Positions 25,025 to 28,605 of a stretch of DNA of 28,605 nt are shown piece by piece. Position numbers and translations under genes: made by a program. Origin of the DNA: a virus. The notes beneath the pieces were generated by a model. The model searched no databases, had not been told where the DNA came from, and saw only the letters and a program-made list of their open reading frames with translations. The stretch covers positions 1 through 28,605 of IMG/VR virus record IMGVR_UViG_3300009079_002276, one strand, 5' to 3'. Numbering within the stretch: the stretch's first letter is position 1; every line of letters begins with the position of its first letter.

Positions 25025-25816
25025 CTACACGCCTGTTAATTTGTCCCAAGCACTAACATGCAGCCTTGTCAATCCAATATAACCATACTTTTTAGCCATT
25101 TCTAAGCAGAATTTTGTTCTCTCATGAAAGTTTTCTTGACTATCCAAACCAGGCATCATGAGAACTTTATTTGCTGGAATATCAAATGGTTTAATGAAAT
25201 CTTCTTCTATCTCCTTCAGACAATCTTCTGTACTTATAACGAACTTGAACCAATAGTTCTCATGCTGCATGATTCTCTCAATCGCGCTAGGTACGATGCG
25301 TCTATCCTTGTTCATACCACTATTTGCTAGCTTGACACTACAATTGATTTGATCAATCATGTCAAATAAATCTGTTTGCATGTATATCGTACCATTTGTT
25401 TCTATCTCATTGAAGGTCTTTGAGAACCTACCAGTTTTCTCGAGACATTGCTCCTTCAACCATGCATGAAATGCAGGAATTGCTCGCTGATGTTTGGGTA
25501 TTGTAGGTTCACCACCAGTCCAGATAAGATGTATCCTGCCATCATATATCCATTGATCAATGCCTTCGGATTCCCATTGTTGTAGTAACTTGTAAAATGG
25601 TTTTTGAAGACCCCTACGCCATACTGCTTCAGTATCACACCACCACGTTGCATCACCAGACTTCATCAAACTACCGTTAGGTCCACCACACATTAGATTG
25701 CATGCCTTTAGTCGGATGAAATATGCAGGATACCCGATAGTGTGTCCTTCACATTGAACTGAATAGAAACTCTCTGAAAGATCTAGTGTTGTTGGTTGCT
25801 CTGTATTTGTACTCAT
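25025..25816 (-). CDS. queE: 7-carboxy-7-deazaguanine synthase, QueE-like radical SAM enzyme (263 aa)
   Basis: FYSVQCEGHTIGYPAYFIRL (17-36) matches the QueE FxSxQGEGxxxGxPxxFxR start (with Cys22 for Gly), and WTGGEPTIP is the SAM-binding GGEP motif. Cluster cysteines are Cys39-x3-Cys43 and Cys60 in WWCDT, giving C-x3-C-x16-C instead of C-x3-C-x2-C. It converts 6-carboxy-tetrahydropterin to 7-carboxy-7-deazaguanine, on the way to preQ0, queuosine or deazaguanine-modified phage DNA. The ATG at 25816 lies one base after the TAA of queD, with GGGGA upstream as ribosome-binding site; an upstream in-frame start at 25852 would overlap queD. Confidence 0.88.
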   Translation of the reverse strand: MSTNTEQPTTLDLSESFYSVQCEGHTIGYPAYFIRLKACNLMCGGPNGSLMKSGDATWWCDTEAVWRRGLQKPFYKLLQQWESEGIDQWIYDGRIHLIWTGGEPTIPKHQRAIPAFHAWLKEQCLEKTGRFSKTFNEIETNGTIYMQTDLFDMIDQINCSVKLANSGMNKDRRIVPSAIERIMQHENYWFKFVISTEDCLKEIEEDFIKPFDIPANKVLMMPGLDSQENFHERTKFCLEMAKKYGYIGLTRLHVSAWDKLTGV

Positions 25817-25817
25817 A

Positions 25818-26423
25818 TTAAATTCCCCACAAATTAGTAGATTTAGTATCAACCCATTTGTTTGTAGTTTTACTGTTGTTTGTGTTTATGGATGCTCCGT
25901 CTGAATCAGGTGTTGGTTGTTTTATATTATCTGTTGCATGAGTGTTGATCGAATCAATTGTATCTACACTGTCAGTAACTTTGTGTGTTTGTTTTGAATA
26001 TATTGCGGAATTGTTCTCATGTTCAAATACTTCAGCTTTGGCGCATCTACATCTACCATCAGTCATTTGCTGTACAAATTTATCAGCAGTCAAACAACAC
26101 CACTCTGCAAAACGCTCAACACCTACACCATTTTCTAAAATATTGAGCACTAATATGTTCTTTTGCTCTAAGTCACGAAACACATCAATATGTGGGTCAT
26201 CTGCTGCAATCACTGTGGTGTGATCAAACATATCTTGAAATATGAGTTTGAGCTTTTTGAGTCCTCCGAAATCAACAACCCAGTTGTTTTCATCGAGATC
26301 ATCAGCCTCAAACCAAAATTTTGCTGTGAGTCTATATCCATGTAACAATGAGCAATGGGACTTGGCTCGTGGTTGTCTGAACGCACAGCTGCCTAATTCT
26401 ATAATCTTAGTACTACTAAACAT
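25818..26423 (-). CDS. queD: QueD-like 6-carboxy-tetrahydropterin synthase with altered zinc site (201 aa)
   Basis: The PTPS/QueD core spans residues 1-142: catalytic Cys24 in HCSLLHGY, DFGGLK (51-56), the Asp67-His68 pair in FDHTT, Glu103 in GVGVERFAEW (for the PTxExxA helix) and the end motif EVFEHENNSAIY (131-142). The usual HGH is HGY (His28, Tyr30) and the FxAAH histidine is absent (GSCAF). Residues 143-201 are a T/S/N/D-rich tail ending WVDTKSTNLWGI, not present in bacterial QueD. The enzyme would convert dihydroneopterin triphosphate to 6-carboxy-tetrahydropterin for QueE, whose gene follows directly. FolE and QueC are not in the window. Confidence 0.83.
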   Translation of the reverse strand: MFSSTKIIELGSCAFRQPRAKSHCSLLHGYRLTAKFWFEADDLDENNWVVDFGGLKKLKLIFQDMFDHTTVIAADDPHIDVFRDLEQKNILVLNILENGVGVERFAEWCCLTADKFVQQMTDGRCRCAKAEVFEHENNSAIYSKQTHKVTDSVDTIDSINTHATDNIKQPTPDSDGASINTNNSKTTNKWVDTKSTNLWGI

Positions 26424-26429
26424 CCGTTT

Positions 26430-26459
26430 ATTATAGTATATATCGTATCAATTATCCAA
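26430..26459 (-). promoter_or_regulatory. Sigma70-type promoter TTGGAT-N18-TATAAT for queD-queE, 6 nt before ATG
   Basis: TATAAT at 26435-26430, then six bases (AAACGG) and the ATG at 26423. The best -35 is a weak TTGGAT with an 18-bp spacer, inside the 3' end of the preceding gene. The -10 spacing to ATG is the same as at 17245. Confidence 0.55.
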
Positions 26460-26711
26460 CTTTATTTCAACACTCTGCAGAGTATTGTTTATATTATCAA
26501 AAAACCAACATGCTGCAGCACTCGCCAACGGTAACAACACCTCTCCAGTGAATGGAAAGATGATAACACCAGTCCAGAAACCTAAACACAGACTACACTT
26601 AAACAATTCTCGTAGTAATTGATTTTTTGTTAAGTAGTTTCTTATACTATTTAATATAGTGCCATATTTTATTATCCAATGCAATCCAATACAAGCAATC
26701 AACTCAATCAT
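26448..26711 (-). CDS. Small membrane protein with CxxCxGFWxG motif (87 aa)
   Basis: Two hydrophobic segments (about 1-20 and 44-72) flank Cys39-x2-Cys42-x-Gly-Phe-Trp-x-Gly. This KCSLCLGFWTG pattern resembles the DUF1360 type of small inner-membrane proteins found in phages and bacteria, function unknown. The C-terminus is polar (NTLQSVEIKLDN). The start ATG overlaps the upstream gene by eight bases. It could act at the host membrane during infection; that is inference. Confidence 0.68.
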   Translation of the reverse strand: MIELIACIGLHWIIKYGTILNSIRNYLTKNQLLRELFKCSLCLGFWTGVIIFPFTGEVLLPLASAAACWFFDNINNTLQSVEIKLDN

Positions 26712-26910
26712 TGTCTGTCTTTTCGATCAAGTCTATAGCTTCAGGTATGAGCCTAGCTTGTTCTTTGGATAATGTTATAATGAAACCATCATCATCACGA
26801 ATTTGTATTGTGTTTGCATTTTTATTATACACTTGAGGACATCTCTTGCCTCCACAGCATAAAATCACACTATCATTAACTTTATCATGTTTTAGATTTT
26901 TATTTTTCAT
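26704..26910 (-). CDS. Small Cys-containing protein (68 aa), function unknown
   Basis: Lysine-rich start, then VILCCGGKRCPQVY (three cysteines that might bind metal, CCxxxxC) and IQIRDDDGFIITLSKEQARLIPEAIDLIEK, which reads as a strand pair followed by a helix. No named family is recognised. The ATG overlaps the stop of the upstream gene as ATGA. An AATAAATA lies ten bases upstream, inside the end of the upstream gene. Confidence 0.62.
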   Translation of the reverse strand: MKNKNLKHDKVNDSVILCCGGKRCPQVYNKNANTIQIRDDDGFIITLSKEQARLIPEAIDLIEKTDND

Positions 26911-27335
26911 AATACATCAATATTTATTATAGTAAGCTCATTTGTACGTGTGTCATATCGTGGAGAAATGCTCGTTACAAACTGATTTTCCAGCTTGCCA
27001 GTAGGGTCATATACCTTCACTTGTGCATTTTTGTTATTGGTTATGATATCAAATGTTTTATCACCATCTGACCCTGATAATATCACACCACCCTCACCAT
27101 TGTCACTCTCAATCTTACTCACATCAATTTGATGTATTAAATCTGCCCCCCGGCCTCTCTTTTGATGGAATACTTTAACCATATCTAGTCCGGGATATGA
27201 TGTGCCTGAATTTTGGGATTGCTTTAGCTCTCGCAACTCACTCGGTAGGTTCTCTGTAACTAAATCTCCTGTCACTCTCTCATAACATTCAAATAGTTTG
27301 TTAAAGTCATTATCGTAATATCCAAATCTCTTCAT
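26907..27335 (-). CDS. Unknown phage protein (142 aa)
   Basis: An N-terminal helical part (MKRFGYYDNDFNKLFECYERV) is followed by a glycine/aspartate-rich middle (GRGADLIHQIDVSKI, GEGGVILSGSDGDKTFD) and a strand-rich end (AQVKVYDPTGKLENQFV, ELTIINIDVL). The N-terminus FxxLFECYERV resembles short phage proteins whose start pairs with virion or assembly factors, but I cannot name the family. A strong AGGAG lies in the 3' end of the upstream gene, so it uses a normal Shine-Dalgarno. The gap to the upstream gene is four bases. Confidence 0.62.
   Translation of the reverse strand: MKRFGYYDNDFNKLFECYERVTGDLVTENLPSELRELKQSQNSGTSYPGLDMVKVFHQKRGRGADLIHQIDVSKIESDNGEGGVILSGSDGDKTFDIITNNKNAQVKVYDPTGKLENQFVTSISPRYDTRTNELTIINIDVL
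26921..26928 (-). promoter_or_regulatory. Possible late octamer AATAAATA, 10 nt before ATG
   Basis: Minus-strand AATAAATA within the 3' end of the 142-aa gene, ten bases before the ATG at 26910. The spacing is looser than at the other sites, and the octamer could be chance in AT-rich DNA. Confidence 0.3.
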
Positions 27336-27339
27336 TAAC

Positions 27340-27993
27340 TCACTCTCCTACAAACAAGTCAACAGCAATATTACCAGCGCTTTCAGATTTATTTAATTGA
27401 TCGACAAGATCATATGTATCCTTCACGGGACTAGGAGACGATATCTTAATAATCAAGTCATCGTCACCCATTCCGGATAATTGTAATAGTGATGGTCTCA
27501 TCATATTCCAGATATCCATCGTCTGTTCAATCGAAATATGACCATATGTTTCACTAGATATGTCATTACTTTGCATTAATTTATGATAGACGGCATCTTT
27601 GTCTACACCATCAGGTAGATTTTTCGCAATCGTGACCTTATCTTTAAGTGAAACTGCCGCACGAAATGCAGTAGCACTCGTCATCCTGGCAACTCCTGCC
27701 GTTTTGACACTCAGCAAATTGCTTGTATATTTGTCAGATTTTAATATGTTACTATATCTTACAGAATCTGGTACATCTTTACCAGATGTGGGCTTAGTTG
27801 TGAGTGGTCGTGACTTATCCGACACAAAAATGTAAACTTTATCATTATTTTTACAAGCATTGAGTGCAGTTGTGTAGTGACCGATGTGAGGTGGTTTGAA
27901 AGCTCCAGGAAAAATACCGACTCTATAAACATCACTACCCTGTTCGTGCAACAAGTTGCCATACATCCTATCAAACTTATTCATTAGTAACAT
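27340..27993 (-). CDS. HxGH-type nucleotidyltransferase (217 aa)
   Basis: GIFPGAFKPPHIGHY (26-40) holds the HxGH catalytic motif (His36-Ile-Gly-His39) of the cytidylyltransferase/NMNAT superfamily, and VARMTSATAFRAAV near residues 101-114 is the phage form of the second (I/M)SxTxxR signature. It would transfer a nucleotidyl group to a small phosphorylated substrate (for example NMN or a sugar/alcohol phosphate); which one is unclear. The second half (residues 125-217) is an extension beyond the minimal domain. The start at 27993 overlaps the upstream gene by 17 bp; an ATG at 27984 (MNKFDRMYGNLL) is equally plausible. Confidence 0.8.
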   Translation of the reverse strand: MLLMNKFDRMYGNLLHEQGSDVYRVGIFPGAFKPPHIGHYTTALNACKNNDKVYIFVSDKSRPLTTKPTSGKDVPDSVRYSNILKSDKYTSNLLSVKTAGVARMTSATAFRAAVSLKDKVTIAKNLPDGVDKDAVYHKLMQSNDISSETYGHISIEQTMDIWNMMRPSLLQLSGMGDDDLIIKISSPSPVKDTYDLVDQLNKSESAGNIAVDLFVGE

Positions 27994-28396
27994 AATCTCT
28001 ATAAAGATTCAATATAGCTGATAGGTCACAGCCACAATCATTGAGCAACTGCTCCAATTGACCTACATTTTTAGCGTTTATTATATCATCAATTTTATCC
28101 GACACTGTTTCATGATATCCACGAGTCATCAGATTATCAACCACATGTTTTTTAAATTTAGTTAGTGGATCTTCACATGGAGCATCAAGTTCATACTCCC
28201 CACTAGAAAGTGACATCGGTTCATTACCCATTGCTGGCACAATGGCTAAAACACCACCTGCTCCATCCTCCTCTAATACATAACCTACATAGTCATTAGA
28301 TTCACCTGCATCATTCGCTGGATCATATTTGACTCGAATGCGTGTAAGTTCAGTCCTATTTAACTGACTCTCCATTAATGAATTAAACTTCGACAT
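27977..28396 (-). CDS. Unknown phage protein (139 aa)
   Basis: Begins MSKFNSLMESQLNRTELTRIRVKYDPANDAGESNDYVGYVLEEDG; the stretch after it is beta-like and the second half helical (DPLTKFKKHVVDNLMTRGY, VGQLEQLLNDCGCDLSAIL). It looks like a soluble two-part protein; no family is recognised. The ATG at 28396 lies five bases after an AATAAATA octamer, making it the first gene of the leftward block 26448-28396. There is no Shine-Dalgarno. Confidence 0.65.
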   Translation of the reverse strand: MSKFNSLMESQLNRTELTRIRVKYDPANDAGESNDYVGYVLEEDGAGGVLAIVPAMGNEPMSLSSGEYELDAPCEDPLTKFKKHVVDNLMTRGYHETVSDKIDDIINAKNVGQLEQLLNDCGCDLSAILNLYRDYVTNE

Positions 28397-28401
28397 GGAA
28401 A

Positions 28402-28409
28402 TATTTATT
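28402..28409 (-). promoter_or_regulatory. Late-type octamer AATAAATA, 5 nt before ATG
   Basis: Minus-strand AATAAATA, then TTTCC and the ATG at 28396. It has the same geometry as at 15153 and 24282. Confidence 0.55.
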
Positions 28410-28417
28410 AAAACAAG

Positions 28418-28446
28418 TTGTTTTTACACCTAATTGTTACTATAAT
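28418..28446 (+). promoter_or_regulatory. Sigma70-type promoter TTGTTT-N17-TATAAT, 7 nt before ATG
   Basis: Plus-strand -35 TTGTTT at 28418-28423, 17-bp spacer, TATAAT at 28441-28446, then seven bases and the ATG at 28454. It has the same spacing as the glycan-cassette promoter at 22958-22986 and is divergent from the late octamer at 28402-28409. Confidence 0.68.
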
Positions 28447-28453
28447 ATGACAT

Positions 28454-28605
28454 ATGACTGATAAATCGAATAATTACGAGTGGTTAGGTGATGATGAACT
28501 AACTGGTGAAAAGGACACTATCGCAAGAGAGATCATGGGCGAAGAGTATAGTAGGGGGTATGCATCACCTATACGCGTATATGATACAAAAATTAATGCA
28601 GATAA
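28454..28605 (+). CDS. Start of a plus-strand gene (first ~50 residues; continues past the right edge)
   Basis: Opens at the ATG at 28454 as MTDKSNNYEWLGDDEL, continues with an acidic part containing REIMGEEYSRGY, and remains open to the window end. The segment is too short to assign. The support is an in-frame start directly behind a good sigma70-type promoter, and the lack of any competing minus-strand gene here. Confidence 0.55.
   Translation, partial: MTDKSNNYEWLGDDELTGEKDTIAREIMGEEYSRGYASPIRVYDTKINAD

Noticed and set aside
1-28605. tRNA genes
   Set aside because: Scanning by eye found no GTTCRA-type T-loop with matching cloverleaf arms; nearly all sequence is coding.

Overview
The window looks like part of a large AT-rich double-stranded DNA phage genome, most likely a marine T4-like myovirus of the kind that infects Pelagibacter or picocyanobacteria. 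The evidence is a PhoH ATPase, a GroES/gp31-like co-chaperonin, a probable gp62-like clamp-loader subunit, QueD and QueE homologues, a HxGH nucleotidyltransferase, very large virion fibre proteins and T4-type late promoter octamers (TATAAATA/AATAAATA). The host assignment is inference from gene content. I found no rRNA, tRNA, integrase, transposon or CRISPR array.

Layout, left to right (nearly everything is on the minus strand, so transcription runs right to left). 1-8975: 5' part of a giant structural gene, open for at least 2,991 codons and running off the left edge; its visible C-terminal third is built from about 52 copies of an exact 42-bp (14-residue) repeat interleaved with a longer module in three copies. 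9082-14927: two more large virion proteins (580 and 1,368 aa) with propeller-like and LamG-like parts. 14998-17245: a compact overlapping operon: DUF366-like protein, probable clamp-loader subunit, GroES-like co-chaperonin, a DUF2693-like protein and two small proteins. 17277-22950: an eight-gene glycan cassette (nucleotidyltransferase-like protein, methyltransferase, five glycosyltransferases including GT11 and GT25 types, and a ParB-fold protein), tightly packed and apparently driven by one promoter. 22999-24044 (+): phoH and a small gene. 24028-24991 (-): a small protein and a P-loop kinase-like protein. 25025-26423 (-): queE and queD, which make a 7-deazaguanine precursor. 26448-28396 (-): a small membrane protein, three unknown proteins and a nucleotidyltransferase. 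28454-28605 (+): the start of a further gene.

The genes fall into three programmes: virion fibres, remodelling of a glycan (host surface or virion), and deazaguanine metabolism probably linked to DNA or tRNA modification, with replication and folding helpers between them.

The most unusual signal is regulatory. At nine gene starts a promoter element (TTGAtt-N17-TATAAT type, or NATAAATA late type) ends only 5-7 nt before the ATG, with no Shine-Dalgarno between. This predicts leaderless mRNAs as the common initiation mode for operon-leading genes. No gene-free stretch exceeds about 110 bp; the gaps that exist hold the promoters and one hairpin listed below.
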